Positions 41,954 to 50,842 of a stretch of 64,000 bases of DNA are shown here, one piece after another (position 1 is the first letter of the stretch; each line of letters opens with the position of its first letter). The notes under the pieces were generated by a model that searched no databases, was not told where the DNA came from, and saw nothing but the letters and a program-made list of their open reading frames with translations. The DNA is from CAYRWR01 sp964428015 (GTDB lineage: Bacteria; Spirochaetota; Brevinematia; Brevinematales; CAYRWR01). Where the stretch lies: contig CAYRWR010000020.1 of NCBI GenBank assembly GCA_964428015.1, positions 1-64,000 on the forward strand, in the 5' to 3' direction. A program made the position numbers and the translations under genes.

Positions 41954-43222
41954 ATGGCTATCGCTAAAAAGACCGTTCGAGATTTAGACCTCAAAGGGAA
42001 AAGAGTGCTGATGCGTGTGGATTTTAATGTCCCTATGCAGGATGGTGTAATCCAGGATGATACCCGTATCCAGGCTGCTATTCCTACTATAGAATATGTG
42101 CTTAAACAGGGTGCTAAAAGTCTGGTGCTGATGTCCCACCTGGGAGACCCGGCTAAAGACGCGGTCAAAGCCAAAGAAAAAGCTGAAAAAGCTGGTAAAG
42201 CCTGGGATGAGAAAAAATACATTGACGGTAAGCACCGCCTGGTTCCTGCCGCTGAACGTCTGGCCAAATTGTTAGGCAAAAAAGTCATCATGGCACCGGA
42301 TTGTATGGGAGCAGAAACTGACAAGATCGTAGCCGGCCTGAAGGACGGTGAAATCGTTATGCTGGAAAACACCCGTTTTCATAAAGAAGAGACAGCCAAA
42401 GATGAAGAAGGCCGCAACAAACTGGCCAAAGAACTGGTCAAATACGGCGATGTGTTTGTCAATGATGCTTTTGGTACCGCTCACCGCGCCCACGCTTCTA
42501 CAGAAACAGTAGCTCATTATCTGCCGGCGGTAGCAGGATTCCTGATTGAAAAAGAACTGGAATTCATTGAAGATAAAGTTGTAAAAAATCCCGCCAAACC
42601 CTTTGTGGCCATTATCGGCGGGGCCAAGGTCAGCTCCAAGATCACCGTGATCCAGAAAATGCTGGAAAAGGTGGACAAGCTGATCATCGGTGGAGGTATG
42701 ACCTTTACCTTCTACCGTGCCCAGGGGCTCTCTACCGGGGATTCACTGGTAGAAGAAGATATGATCGATGTGGCTAAATCAGCTCTTAAAGCTGCCCAGG
42801 ATAAGGGTGTGGAAATTGTCCTTCCGGTAGACGCCAAGCTCGGCGACAAATTTGACGCCAATGCCAAGACCCAGATTGTGGACGCGGACAAGATCCCTGC
42901 CGGCTGGCTGGGATTGGACATCGGCCCCAAGGGTATAGAACAGATCAAGAAAGCCCTGGCAAACGCCAAGACTGTGTTCTGGAACGGGCCGGTAGGGGTA
43001 TTCGAATGGGAAGCCTTTGCTGAAGGTACTATGGCTATTGCTCATACCCTGGCGGAGCTGAAAGGTGCTGTCACCGTAATCGGCGGAGGAGACAGTGTCT
43101 CAGCCGTAAACAAAGCCGGAGTGGCTGACAAAATGAGCCACATTTCCACCGGAGGCGGAGCTTCTATGGAACTGGTAGAAGGCAAGATTCTGCCCGGTAT
43201 AGCCGCGCTGCTGGATAAATAA
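41954..43222 (+). CDS. pgk: Phosphoglycerate kinase
   Basis: The 422-aa enzyme makes ATP from 1,3-bisphosphoglycerate. Visible are RVDFNVPM near the start, the substrate-site MLENTRFHKEE and FVNDAFGTAHRAHAST, the nucleotide-domain VAIIGGAKVSSKI, FWNGPVGVFE and the terminal GGGDSVSAV with HISTGGGASMEL. ATG 41954 follows AGGAGG by 5 nt; the in-frame ATG at 41933 has no ribosome site. It carries a Lys-rich insertion around residues 70-95 (AKDAVKAKEKAEKAG), as in several bacterial PGKs. Confidence 0.98.
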   Translation: MAIAKKTVRDLDLKGKRVLMRVDFNVPMQDGVIQDDTRIQAAIPTIEYVLKQGAKSLVLMSHLGDPAKDAVKAKEKAEKAGKAWDEKKYIDGKHRLVPAAERLAKLLGKKVIMAPDCMGAETDKIVAGLKDGEIVMLENTRFHKEETAKDEEGRNKLAKELVKYGDVFVNDAFGTAHRAHASTETVAHYLPAVAGFLIEKELEFIEDKVVKNPAKPFVAIIGGAKVSSKITVIQKMLEKVDKLIIGGGMTFTFYRAQGLSTGDSLVEEDMIDVAKSALKAAQDKGVEIVLPVDAKLGDKFDANAKTQIVDADKIPAGWLGLDIGPKGIEQIKKALANAKTVFWNGPVGVFEWEAFAEGTMAIAHTLAELKGAVTVIGGGDSVSAVNKAGVADKMSHISTGGGASMELVEGKILPGIAALLDK

Positions 43223-43229
43223 GAACAGT

Positions 43230-43520
43230 ATGCTCAGGCATATTGTATTCTGGAGACTGAAGCCGGAAGACAAGGCGGAAAATCTCCTGAAAATGCAGCA
43301 AAAACTGCAGGGATTGAAAGATAAGGTCCCCCAGGTAAAAGGCCTGGAAACCGGAGTTAATATTAAAACGGGAAATGCGGCCTGGGACATTGCACTGTGG
43401 GTCAGCCTGGAAGACGAGGCTGCACTGGATGCCTATCAGGAACATCCCGAGCATGTGAAAGTAAGAGATTTTATCGGGTCTGTGACAGCAGAACGGGCTG
43501 TGGTGGATTTTGAGATATAA
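43230..43520 (+). CDS. Dabb-domain (stress-responsive A/B barrel) protein
   Basis: The 96-aa protein is a single Dabb ferredoxin-like domain. MLRHIVFWRLK is the usual strand 1 with the conserved His, followed by a helix with KLQGLKDKVPQVKGLETG, ALWVSLEDEAALDAYQEHPEH and a final strand. Dabb proteins dimerise; some are stress-induced and some are polyketide cyclases. It starts 7 nt after the pgk stop with only a weak ribosome site, so translational coupling is likely. Its position between pgk and tpiA is unusual. Confidence 0.88.
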   Translation: MLRHIVFWRLKPEDKAENLLKMQQKLQGLKDKVPQVKGLETGVNIKTGNAAWDIALWVSLEDEAALDAYQEHPEHVKVRDFIGSVTAERAVVDFEI

Positions 43521-43543
43521 GACAAAACAACAAGGAGAACTGG

Positions 43544-44296
43544 ATGCGTAAACCATTAATGGCTGGAAACTGGAAAATGTACAACACCATTGCTGAATCT
43601 TTAGCCCTGGTCAAAGCCCTCAAAGCTAATTGTAAAGATGTAAAAGATAGGGAAATCCTGGTAGGTGTACCCTTTACCGCGATTTCAGCCGTAGCCAAGG
43701 AACTGGAAGGTTCCAATATCTTCGTGGGTGCGGAAAATATGTACTATGAAGAAAAGGGTGCTTTCACCGGGGAAATCTCTCCTCTGCAGGTACTGGATGC
43801 CGGAGCCCGCTCTGTCATTCTGGGTCACTCTGAAAGACGCCACATTTTTGGGGAAAGCGACGATCTGATCAACAAAAAAGTAAAATCAGCCCTGGCACAT
43901 AATATCTGGCCTATACTCTGCGTAGGTGAACTCCTGGAAGAAAGAGAAGCCGGCAAGGTAGCCCAGGTACTGAAAACTCAGGTAGAGGGCGGTTATGCCG
44001 GTCTGTCCAAAGAGCAGGCTCTCAAAGTCACCATCGCTTATGAGCCTGTATGGGCCATTGGCACTGGTAAAGTAGCCAGCCCTGAAGACGCTGATGATGC
44101 TCACAAGATCATCCGTGATCTCTTAGCCAAGATCTATGACAAAGAAGTAGCTGACCGTACCCGTATCCTCTATGGCGGATCAGTAAAGCCGGATAATGTG
44201 GATGGTCTGATGGCCAAGGAAAATATTGACGGCGCGCTGGTAGGCGGTGCCAGTCTGAAAGCGGAAGATTTTACCAGGATTGTAAAATTTCAATAA
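43544..44296 (+). CDS. tpiA: Triose-phosphate isomerase
   Basis: The 250-aa TIM barrel interconverts dihydroxyacetone phosphate and glyceraldehyde 3-phosphate. AGNWKMYNT carries the phosphate-binding Asn and Lys11, ILGHSERR the catalytic His, VTIAYEPVWAIGTGK the catalytic Glu, and RILYGGSVKPDN and GALVGGASLK the phosphate grip. Length and order are normal. AAGGAG precedes the ATG. Confidence 0.98.
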   Translation: MRKPLMAGNWKMYNTIAESLALVKALKANCKDVKDREILVGVPFTAISAVAKELEGSNIFVGAENMYYEEKGAFTGEISPLQVLDAGARSVILGHSERRHIFGESDDLINKKVKSALAHNIWPILCVGELLEEREAGKVAQVLKTQVEGGYAGLSKEQALKVTIAYEPVWAIGTGKVASPEDADDAHKIIRDLLAKIYDKEVADRTRILYGGSVKPDNVDGLMAKENIDGALVGGASLKAEDFTRIVKFQ

Positions 44297-44356
44297 AAAG
44301 AGTATATTAAGGTGATGTCTCTTTTGTGTTGTTGCAGAACATTAAAAGGAGATAGG

Positions 44357-44548
44357 ATGAATATGGGTTACTTTGATTTGCAGACAGAGTCTAAGGATGT
44401 CATGCTGGAGATCGAACAGTACAAATGGCTGGAAAGTGAGAAGACCGGTAACGATATCGGTTTTCACAACGCTGCTCAGCAGTGGATCACTAGTCATTAT
44501 GACGAATGGTTTAAACATCATTGTGATCGTTACCTGAACAACGAGTAG
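44357..44548 (+). CDS. 63-aa protein ending the glycolytic operon
   Basis: I do not recognise this family. The protein is soluble, acidic and aromatic-rich, with the pattern IEQYKWLESEKTGNDIGF and WITSHYDEWFKHH. ATG 44357 follows AAAGGAG; the upstream frame (from 44312) lacks one and encodes a Cys run. In many bacteria secG occupies this place after tpiA, but this protein has no membrane helix and is not SecG. A strong terminator follows. Confidence 0.65.
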   Translation: MNMGYFDLQTESKDVMLEIEQYKWLESEKTGNDIGFHNAAQQWITSHYDEWFKHHCDRYLNNE

Positions 44549-44581
44549 GTCGGGCGCTTACCGGTTTCTTAGACAAAAATT

Positions 44582-44636
44582 AGGGGAAAGACCGTTCCAT
44601 TCCTGAGGGAAAAGAACGGTCTTATCCCCTTTTTGT
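44582..44636 (+). terminator. Terminator of the glycolytic operon
   Basis: AGGGGAAAGACCGTTC (from 44582) pairs with GAACGGTCTTATCCCCT (44614-44630), with one mismatch, and a T-run follows. Confidence 0.92.
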
Positions 44637-44661
44637 TTTTTAATTCCAATCGGAGTCAAAC

Positions 44662-46713
44662 ATGGCTGAAGTACTTGTCAAAGCACCAAAGGCAGTGAAA
44701 AAAAAGAGGCCTTTCCTCAAATTTATTAAAATTGTTTTTATTTTTATTTTTATTCTGGTGCTGCTGATAGCCGGGGCGTTTACTGTGGCATATTTTACCA
44801 TTGACCCCCAGGTCATGGTCACCAAAGCCAGTGAAGTACTAAAGGAAAAATACAACCGGGAGATAGAAGTACGTACTGTACAGTTTTCCATAATTAAAGG
44901 TATAAGTCTTGACGGAATCGAACTTTCCCGAAAAGGGGGCTTTAGTCAGGGATCAGCATTAGATCTGAAAGAAGGTTCAATTTTATATAATCCCCTGGCT
45001 CTCCTGATGGGCGAGCTGGATATTATCAAGATCCGCCTGGCTGGTTTCTATACAACCTATGACAATATTATGGATATCGTATCAGACTTCAGCAGGTCGG
45101 ATAAAACGGAGAAAAAGACAGAAGAAACTGATAAAAAAGGACCGGGTATATTCCGTATTTCCATCAGAAGTATAGAAGTAGATGATGCCCAGATAGTCTA
45201 TAATAATATTCCGCTGAATATCAAAGCACTGGTGATACCGGCTAAGATTTTGGATGATTCCCAGATCAAAGCCAGTCTGGGCAGCATGTACGGGACTATT
45301 CACTATGACGGTAGCCTAAAAAAAGCTAATGTAAGTATTGAGGAAATGGACGCCGGAAAATTTGCTCCGGGAAGCGGAGATATCCGTGTCAATCAGATCT
45401 TTTTTACCCTTTTAAAAGAGGATGCCAACCGTTATACTGTAATAGGAAAATCTTTGGATATGGTAGCTCAGGGCTATAAAATTTCTACTTTTACCCGATT
45501 TGAAGGGAGTTATGGCATCAAGAGCCAGACAGTCCTGCTGCGAAATCTGGGCGTAAAAGTTAATGAAGCCACTTTGTACCTGGACAGATTGACCTACTTT
45601 GTGAAAAACAAGCAGCTGGATGTGAATATTACTAATCTCACTGCGCAGCTCTCAGATCTGGTCCCGGGATTTAAAGGCAAAGTAACCGGTAGCCTGGATG
45701 TGGTGAAAAGTTCCAGATGGATTGTAGGCGGAGATCTGAAAATCGAGGATTTCCAATATAAGTTTATTCAGGATGGGAAGCTGACCATCCATATCAAGGA
45801 TAATGTTCTTCAGGCGGGATTGAAACTCAGTACCAGCGGCGGAGATCTGAATCTGTCAGCTCAGTCAGATGATTTTATCAATAGTTCCACTACACTTTCA
45901 CTCAATAGTGATAAATTTGATCTCTACCCCATTGTGCTGAATTTTCAGTCTACCCGGGGTAATACCGGTTCAGAGACCAATACTTCCCCAAAAAAAGAGG
46001 GCAATTTTGCATTGCCTCCTTTGGTGTTTAAAGCCCATGTGGACAAGCTTTCCTATCAGGAATACAGTCTGGATGATGTCAGTCTGATTGCTCTGTATCA
46101 GGGAGGAGGACTGGATCTGGAAAAATTCAGCCTGGGATTCATCGGCGGCAGATTGGACGGCTCAGGCAAGCTGGTAGGAAACCAGTTCAACGGGCAAGTT
46201 CATTACCAGGATGGAAATCTGCGTAAATTTTCTGAAAAATATCTGAAAGACGGTAAAAAACTCTACGGAACTGTCAATGCTGATTCGCATTTCCGTATCA
46301 ATCTAAAAGATCCTCTCTCTTCTGTAATGGATTTTACTTTGAATATGCAGGGAGGTGAGATCATTGATTTTCTACTTCTGGAAAAGATCAATAAACTGCT
46401 TTTCTTTATTCCAGCTGATAATATACAGTTTGACACTATTCAGACCAGTCTGCTGATGAGGGAAGGCACCATCCAGATCAAAAACCTGGACTTTTTGTCC
46501 ACTGACCTGAAGATAACCACTACCGGGGAAGTTTTTCTGGATAAGAAAAGCCAGGATATCAATATGCTGATATCCATCCACAAAAGATATCTGGAGGGAG
46601 GGGCCTTTGTAGCTCAGCCCTTTATCCCGGGAAAAAGAGTGGGTGAAAGAATTGAAAATGTGGTGCAAATTACGGGGGACTTCAAAAACCCCAGTGTTAA
46701 ACTGAATCCCTGA
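44662..46713 (+). CDS. AsmA-like inner-membrane-anchored periplasmic protein
   Basis: The 683-aa protein has a basic N-terminus and one membrane anchor (about residues 22-47). A very long beta-rich periplasmic region has AsmA-type landmarks: the N-terminal motif NREIEVRTVQFSIIKGISLD, repeating amphipathic strands, and a C-terminal AsmA_2-like segment (MQGGEIIDFLLLEKINKLLF, then TTGEVFLDKKSQDINMLISI). AsmA/TamB-like proteins are thought to move phospholipids between membranes. It is the only gene of its unit; the TonB gene is convergent 3 nt later. Confidence 0.82.
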   Translation: MAEVLVKAPKAVKKKRPFLKFIKIVFIFIFILVLLIAGAFTVAYFTIDPQVMVTKASEVLKEKYNREIEVRTVQFSIIKGISLDGIELSRKGGFSQGSALDLKEGSILYNPLALLMGELDIIKIRLAGFYTTYDNIMDIVSDFSRSDKTEKKTEETDKKGPGIFRISIRSIEVDDAQIVYNNIPLNIKALVIPAKILDDSQIKASLGSMYGTIHYDGSLKKANVSIEEMDAGKFAPGSGDIRVNQIFFTLLKEDANRYTVIGKSLDMVAQGYKISTFTRFEGSYGIKSQTVLLRNLGVKVNEATLYLDRLTYFVKNKQLDVNITNLTAQLSDLVPGFKGKVTGSLDVVKSSRWIVGGDLKIEDFQYKFIQDGKLTIHIKDNVLQAGLKLSTSGGDLNLSAQSDDFINSSTTLSLNSDKFDLYPIVLNFQSTRGNTGSETNTSPKKEGNFALPPLVFKAHVDKLSYQEYSLDDVSLIALYQGGGLDLEKFSLGFIGGRLDGSGKLVGNQFNGQVHYQDGNLRKFSEKYLKDGKKLYGTVNADSHFRINLKDPLSSVMDFTLNMQGGEIIDFLLLEKINKLLFFIPADNIQFDTIQTSLLMREGTIQIKNLDFLSTDLKITTTGEVFLDKKSQDINMLISIHKRYLEGGAFVAQPFIPGKRVGERIENVVQITGDFKNPSVKLNP

Positions 46714-46716
46714 GAT

Positions 46717-47511
46717 TTATTCCCGGACATAGATAAAGCGGAAATTAACCCGGATAGACTCCTGATCCTGTAACTCTTTAGGCAGGGGGCCGAAATTCCG
46801 GGAATATTCTATCGCGTTGACGCAGGAAGAATCCAGGCCTTTATACCCCTGACTTTTTACCACCTGTACCCCCGAGACATTTCCCTCCCGGTCTACATCA
46901 AATACCACTACAATCTCTCCTGAACGGATGATGCCCTGATAATACTGGAACACCGGGAAAAAGGCTTGCCAGTTATGGCTGATTTCTTTACTCATGTTGA
47001 GAAAATACTTTGCGTAATCTTTGGGGATGGTAGCCAGGCTGATACGACCCTGGCTGTCCATCTGTACATCCGCTGGTTTATCAGGGTCAAAAAAAGTCGT
47101 GATGGGATTTCCCGGAAACTTTTCCTCGTCAGTTTTACGGGGCAGGGACTGGTCACTGGTCTGATCTTGCTCCTGCGGGGTGTTTTTGGATTGTGCCTGT
47201 TGGGGGGGCTGCATATTGGGGTTAAAAATATTATAATTCTTTTGCCCTAGAGGGCCGGAATCAATATTGGCCTTGTCAGAAATAGCTCCCTTGAGGGGAG
47301 TTTTTTCAGTCCAGGTGACTGTATCTACAATTAGATTTTCCACATTGGGTACAGGGATTGATTCATCGGTAGAAGTTAATCTTTTTAGCAGGTCAGGATC
47401 CATGACCTGCTGGATGATTAATAACAGATAGAGATGGAAAATTACAGAAAGATAGACAAACAGCAGAAAGCGGCGTAGAGGACGTTCCTCAGAGCGGGGG
47501 TTTATTTCCAT
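46717..47511 (-). CDS. TonB-like energy transducer
   Basis: The 264-aa protein has a short cytoplasmic basic N-terminus, one membrane helix (about residues 15-35), and a Pro/Gln-rich periplasmic linker (about 95-140). The C-terminal TonB_C-like domain has GEIVVVFDVDREGNVSGVQV, SSCVNAIEYSRNFGPLP and a final strand VNFRFIYV. It would couple to TonB-dependent receptors or act in envelope stabilisation; no exbB or exbD and no receptor gene are in the window. Its start overlaps the methyltransferase end by 10 nt. Confidence 0.85.
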   Translation of the reverse strand: MEINPRSEERPLRRFLLFVYLSVIFHLYLLLIIQQVMDPDLLKRLTSTDESIPVPNVENLIVDTVTWTEKTPLKGAISDKANIDSGPLGQKNYNIFNPNMQPPQQAQSKNTPQEQDQTSDQSLPRKTDEEKFPGNPITTFFDPDKPADVQMDSQGRISLATIPKDYAKYFLNMSKEISHNWQAFFPVFQYYQGIIRSGEIVVVFDVDREGNVSGVQVVKSQGYKGLDSSCVNAIEYSRNFGPLPKELQDQESIRVNFRFIYVRE

Positions 47512-48377
47512 GCAAGCATCACCATGCTGCTGGTCAGTCTGTGGCGTCCCAGGGGTATCCGGGATAGAAGATGATAAAAAGTGATACGCAGCCAGGTCTT
47601 GAGAGGCAGACGCCCCCCTGCGGTCATAGCGGATTTCTGCAATTTGGGAGCCAGGCCGAATTCTACTCCGCCAATAAAGCGTACCTTCCTGAAACCGGCG
47701 GATTTAAGTGCTTCAGCCAGGTTAAAGCGGTTGAAATAGCTGAGGTGTCCGGGCAGATAGTAATGATAGCGGGGGCCGCCTAAATGTGCCTGGAGACCTG
47801 CCATATTTGCAGTCTGTACCAGCAAAACTCCTCCTTTTTTCATGCTGCGGTAGATATTCTTTAAAGCCTGAGCGGGAGAATACAGATGTTCGATCACTTC
47901 TACCATGCTTACGATAGAAAAAATATCAGAAGGGATATTTATATTTTCTATACTTCCGGTGTAAATCCGATCCGGCCCGAATCTTTGAGCCGCGTAATTT
48001 CCGGAATACTCGGAAACCTCTACCCCATAGGGGGCATATCCGGCCTCACGGGCCGTCTGCATCAGTCCGCCGAAAGAACAACCCACATCCAGCCAGGCTT
48101 TCTGTCCGGCTTTACTGCGGTCTTTAGTTTTGAGAAACCGCACTCTCTTTTTCCAGACTATGCGGCTGGCCTCTTCCTGCTGCCGTTCATCGGTGTAGGA
48201 ATAGGCTTTTTGACCCTGATAATATGCCTGATCATAAAAAGAAGCAGCCAATGCCGGATCTATGTCCTGCTGCTCGAAATGACAGCGGGGGCATCGGTAT
48301 ATATCAAAAGCTGGTTCAAACTTGGTTATGGTATAGCGCAGAGGGATGTCTGGAGTACCGCATATCCTGCAGTCCAT
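47502..48377 (-). CDS. SAM methyltransferase with N-terminal zinc ribbon
   Basis: The 291-aa protein has an N-terminal four-Cys zinc ribbon (CRICG at 3-7 and CPRC around 34-37), seen in sugar-modifying methyltransferases. A class I methyltransferase core follows with LDVGCSFGGL, the acidic VEVSEYSG, SMVEVIEHLYSP and MKKGGVLLVQTAN. The C-terminal part has an amphipathic helix set ending in SRIPLGRHRL. A role in lipid or polysaccharide modification is plausible. The Shine-Dalgarno site is GGAGG, 4 nt before the ATG. Confidence 0.88.
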   Translation of the reverse strand: MDCRICGTPDIPLRYTITKFEPAFDIYRCPRCHFEQQDIDPALAASFYDQAYYQGQKAYSYTDERQQEEASRIVWKKRVRFLKTKDRSKAGQKAWLDVGCSFGGLMQTAREAGYAPYGVEVSEYSGNYAAQRFGPDRIYTGSIENINIPSDIFSIVSMVEVIEHLYSPAQALKNIYRSMKKGGVLLVQTANMAGLQAHLGGPRYHYYLPGHLSYFNRFNLAEALKSAGFRKVRFIGGVEFGLAPKLQKSAMTAGGRLPLKTWLRITFYHLLSRIPLGRHRLTSSMVMLAWK

Positions 48378-48433
48378 ATAACCTCCGGAAAGTTTTCTAT
48401 ATTTTAACCTTAAATCGCCAAATTTCCAATGAT

Positions 48434-48462
48434 TTGACTAAATTCATCAATACTACTATGAT
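48434..48462 (+). promoter_or_regulatory. Promoter of dapA
   Basis: TTGACT (48434-48439), 17 nt and TATGAT (48457-48462); AGGAGG at 48478-48483 follows directly. Confidence 0.7.
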
Positions 48463-48488
48463 ATGTTGGAAATTTTTAGGAGGATAAG

Positions 48489-49367
48489 ATGTTACAGGGT
48501 TCTATTGTGGCTTTGATCACTCCCTTTAAGGATGGAGAGATCGATTTTGATACTTTGGCTGATCTGATTGATATGCATATCGAGCAGGGTACCCATGCCT
48601 TACTGGCTATGGGGACAACAGGGGAATCACCCACGCTCAGTCACCAGGAACATCAGGACCTGGTCGATTTTGTGATAAAGCATACCAATAAACGGGTACC
48701 CGTAATGGCCGGGACCGGTTCCAATTCTACTGCCGAAGCTATTTCGCTGGCCAAAGCCGCGCAGGCTTCCGGGGCAGACTATCATTTATCTATAGTGCCA
48801 TATTATAATAAACCTTCACAGGAAGGTCTCTACCAGCATTTTGGCGCCATTGCCCGGTCCTGTGATCTGCCTATGATACTGTACAATGTACCGGGACGTA
48901 CCGGCCTCAATATGACTCCGGATACGGTAGCCCGTTTGTACAAGGATTTTCCTTCCATCAAAGGGATCAAGGAAGCCAGTGGAAATCTGGCACAGTCCCT
49001 GGAGATATTAAATCTCACGGATGATAAATTCCTGCTGTTCTGCGGTGAAGATGCTTTGAACTTTCCCATGCTGACCATTGGGGGAAAAGGCAGTATATCT
49101 GTCACTGCCAATCTACTCCCCGGAAAGCTGGCCCGAATGCATAATGCCTGGTTTGAAGGTAAGGCTGATGAAGCCCGGGATATACACCAGTGGCTCATGC
49201 CCCTGCACAGTGCTATGTTCCTGGAGGGTAACCCCGTGAGTGTCAAAACAGCCATGTTTAAGACCGGGATGATACCCAATGCTGATTTCAGACTGCCCCT
49301 GTGCACCATGAGTAAAGCCATGCAGGAAAAGCAGGAAAAGATCCTGAAAGATAAAAAGCTGATGTAA
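48489..49367 (+). CDS. dapA: 4-Hydroxy-tetrahydrodipicolinate synthase
   Basis: The 292-aa TIM-barrel aldolase condenses pyruvate and aspartate semialdehyde in the lysine/diaminopimelate pathway. Schiff-base Lys161 lies in IKEASG, Tyr132 in LYNVPGRTG, and Thr43-Thr44 in MGTTGESPTLS. These define DapA rather than the sugar-acid aldolases, although the family is broad. It is a single gene with its own promoter and terminator. Confidence 0.95.
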   Translation: MLQGSIVALITPFKDGEIDFDTLADLIDMHIEQGTHALLAMGTTGESPTLSHQEHQDLVDFVIKHTNKRVPVMAGTGSNSTAEAISLAKAAQASGADYHLSIVPYYNKPSQEGLYQHFGAIARSCDLPMILYNVPGRTGLNMTPDTVARLYKDFPSIKGIKEASGNLAQSLEILNLTDDKFLLFCGEDALNFPMLTIGGKGSISVTANLLPGKLARMHNAWFEGKADEARDIHQWLMPLHSAMFLEGNPVSVKTAMFKTGMIPNADFRLPLCTMSKAMQEKQEKILKDKKLM

Positions 49368-49372
49368 TTTAC

Positions 49373-49400
49373 AGGCGCCTGGCAACAGGCGCCTTTTTTA
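49373..49400 (+). terminator. Terminator of dapA
   Basis: AGGCGCCTG (49373-49381), GCAA and CAGGCGCCT (49386-49394), then T-run. Confidence 0.95.
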
Positions 49401-49484
49401 CACCTCATCTATCATTTATTAAACAAAATAATCCTATCAGATAAGTATAAATATTGCATTTTTACGAAGAAAACACAAAAACAC

Positions 49485-49512
49485 TTGACATATATATTCA
49501 TTATGATATATT
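49485..49512 (+). promoter_or_regulatory. Promoter of the ccdA-thioredoxin operon
   Basis: TTGACA (49485-49490), 16 nt and TATATT (49507-49512), in an A+T-rich stretch before AAGGA and the ATG. Confidence 0.8.
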
Positions 49513-49551
49513 ATTATATTATGATTATATAATATGTAAAAAGGAAGTCAC

Positions 49552-50304
49552 ATGCAGCTGAATATCTTTATTGCCTTTCTGGCAGGGCTGATATCTTTCA
49601 TTTCCCCCTGTGTCCTGCCCCTGGTCCCGATTTATATTGCCTATATCTCGGGTATGTCGGTAAAAGACCTGGAGGGTGAGAAAAAACCAACCCTCAAGAT
49701 TCTGGTCAATTCATTGTTTTTTGTACTGGGTTTCACCATCATATTTACTCTGTTCGCCCTTCTGTTCTACGGTGCAAGCAACCTATTCGGCAATGGGTTC
49801 CAGGTCTGGTTTAACCGGATCGCGGGACTTATCCTGGTTATCTTTGGGCTGCATGTGATGGGAGTGATTACTATCCCCTTCCTGAACTATGAGGCCAGGA
49901 TCAAGAGTGATCAGTCAAAAAATAAAAACGCGACTATACTCTCATCTTTTGTAATGGGTGTGGTATTCGCGGCAGGCTGGAGTCCCTGTGTAGGGCCTAT
50001 ACTGGCCAGTATACTGACCCTGGCGGCTGATGCCAAGACAGCAGGCAGTGCCATTGTGCTACTCATTTCTTATTCACTGGGGATCGGTATACCTTTTATC
50101 CTGACCGGCCTGGCTACCAACCGGCTCATGGGTCTGTTCAAAAACCTGAAAAAGAACTATAAAGTAGTGGAAATAGTAGCAGGCGCTTTCCTGGTGATCC
50201 TGGGGATCTTAATTGCTCTGGATCTGCTCAGTGTGATATCCAGCTGGGTGACCAGGCTGTTTCCGGGGCTGGCGGAAATTGAAGGCGTGATCAAGGTAAA
50301 ATAA
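49552..50304 (+). CDS. ccdA: CcdA-type thiol-disulfide membrane transporter
   Basis: The 250-aa protein has six membrane helices and two conserved Cys in SPCVLPLVP (helix 1) and SPCVGPIL (helix 4). It passes electrons from cytoplasmic thioredoxin to periplasmic thioredoxin-like proteins, for cytochrome c maturation or disulfide reduction. The next three genes encode its obvious electron acceptors. The Shine-Dalgarno site is AAGGA. Confidence 0.95.
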   Translation: MQLNIFIAFLAGLISFISPCVLPLVPIYIAYISGMSVKDLEGEKKPTLKILVNSLFFVLGFTIIFTLFALLFYGASNLFGNGFQVWFNRIAGLILVIFGLHVMGVITIPFLNYEARIKSDQSKNKNATILSSFVMGVVFAAGWSPCVGPILASILTLAADAKTAGSAIVLLISYSLGIGIPFILTGLATNRLMGLFKNLKKNYKVVEIVAGAFLVILGILIALDLLSVISSWVTRLFPGLAEIEGVIKVK

Positions 50305-50317
50305 GAAGGAGTATACA

Positions 50318-50842
50318 ATGGATAAAAAAGTACGAAATGGAATTATAGTCGGCGCGGTCGCGGTAGTGGCTCTGGTGGTATCCATGATTTTTCTCAAACC
50401 TTCGGCACGCCGGGATGTAAATGATTATACTGCTCCCGCAGTGAACGGCAGTGATATTCTGGGCCGGGGCGTGGTCTCACTGGATGCCCTCAAAGGGAAA
50501 GTGGTACTTCTGAACTTCTGGGCTACCTGGTGCCCTCCCTGCCGGGCTGAAATCCCCGACCTGATCAAACTCCAGGCAAAGTATCAGGATGATTTCGTGG
50601 TATTGGGTGTATCGCTGGACCGTGAAGGTCCGGAAGTAGTACGCCAGTATGCCCAGCAGATGGGTATGTCCTATCCGGTGATCATGGGTACTGATATTAT
50701 GGTAGATTCTTATGGTGGAATCCGTAATATTCCCACTTCTTTTGTGATCGACCGCAAAGGGGATCTGGTAGCAAAGATTGTAGGGGGACGCTCCCTGGCT
50801 GAATTTGAGCAGGAAATACAGCCCTTTCTGAACAAACAATGA
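50318..50842 (+). CDS. TlpA/ResA-like periplasmic thioredoxin 1
   Basis: The 174-aa protein has an N-terminal membrane anchor (about residues 8-25) and a thioredoxin fold with NFWATWCPPCRAE, the cis-Pro segment NIPTSF, and a TlpA-type insert (VSLDREGPEVVRQYA). It should be reduced by CcdA and act on periplasmic thiols. It overlaps the next thioredoxin gene by ATGA (50839-50842). Confidence 0.93.
   Translation: MDKKVRNGIIVGAVAVVALVVSMIFLKPSARRDVNDYTAPAVNGSDILGRGVVSLDALKGKVVLLNFWATWCPPCRAEIPDLIKLQAKYQDDFVVLGVSLDREGPEVVRQYAQQMGMSYPVIMGTDIMVDSYGGIRNIPTSFVIDRKGDLVAKIVGGRSLAEFEQEIQPFLNKQ

Noticed and set aside
44357..44548. SecG after tpiA
   Set aside because: The 63-aa protein has no membrane helix.
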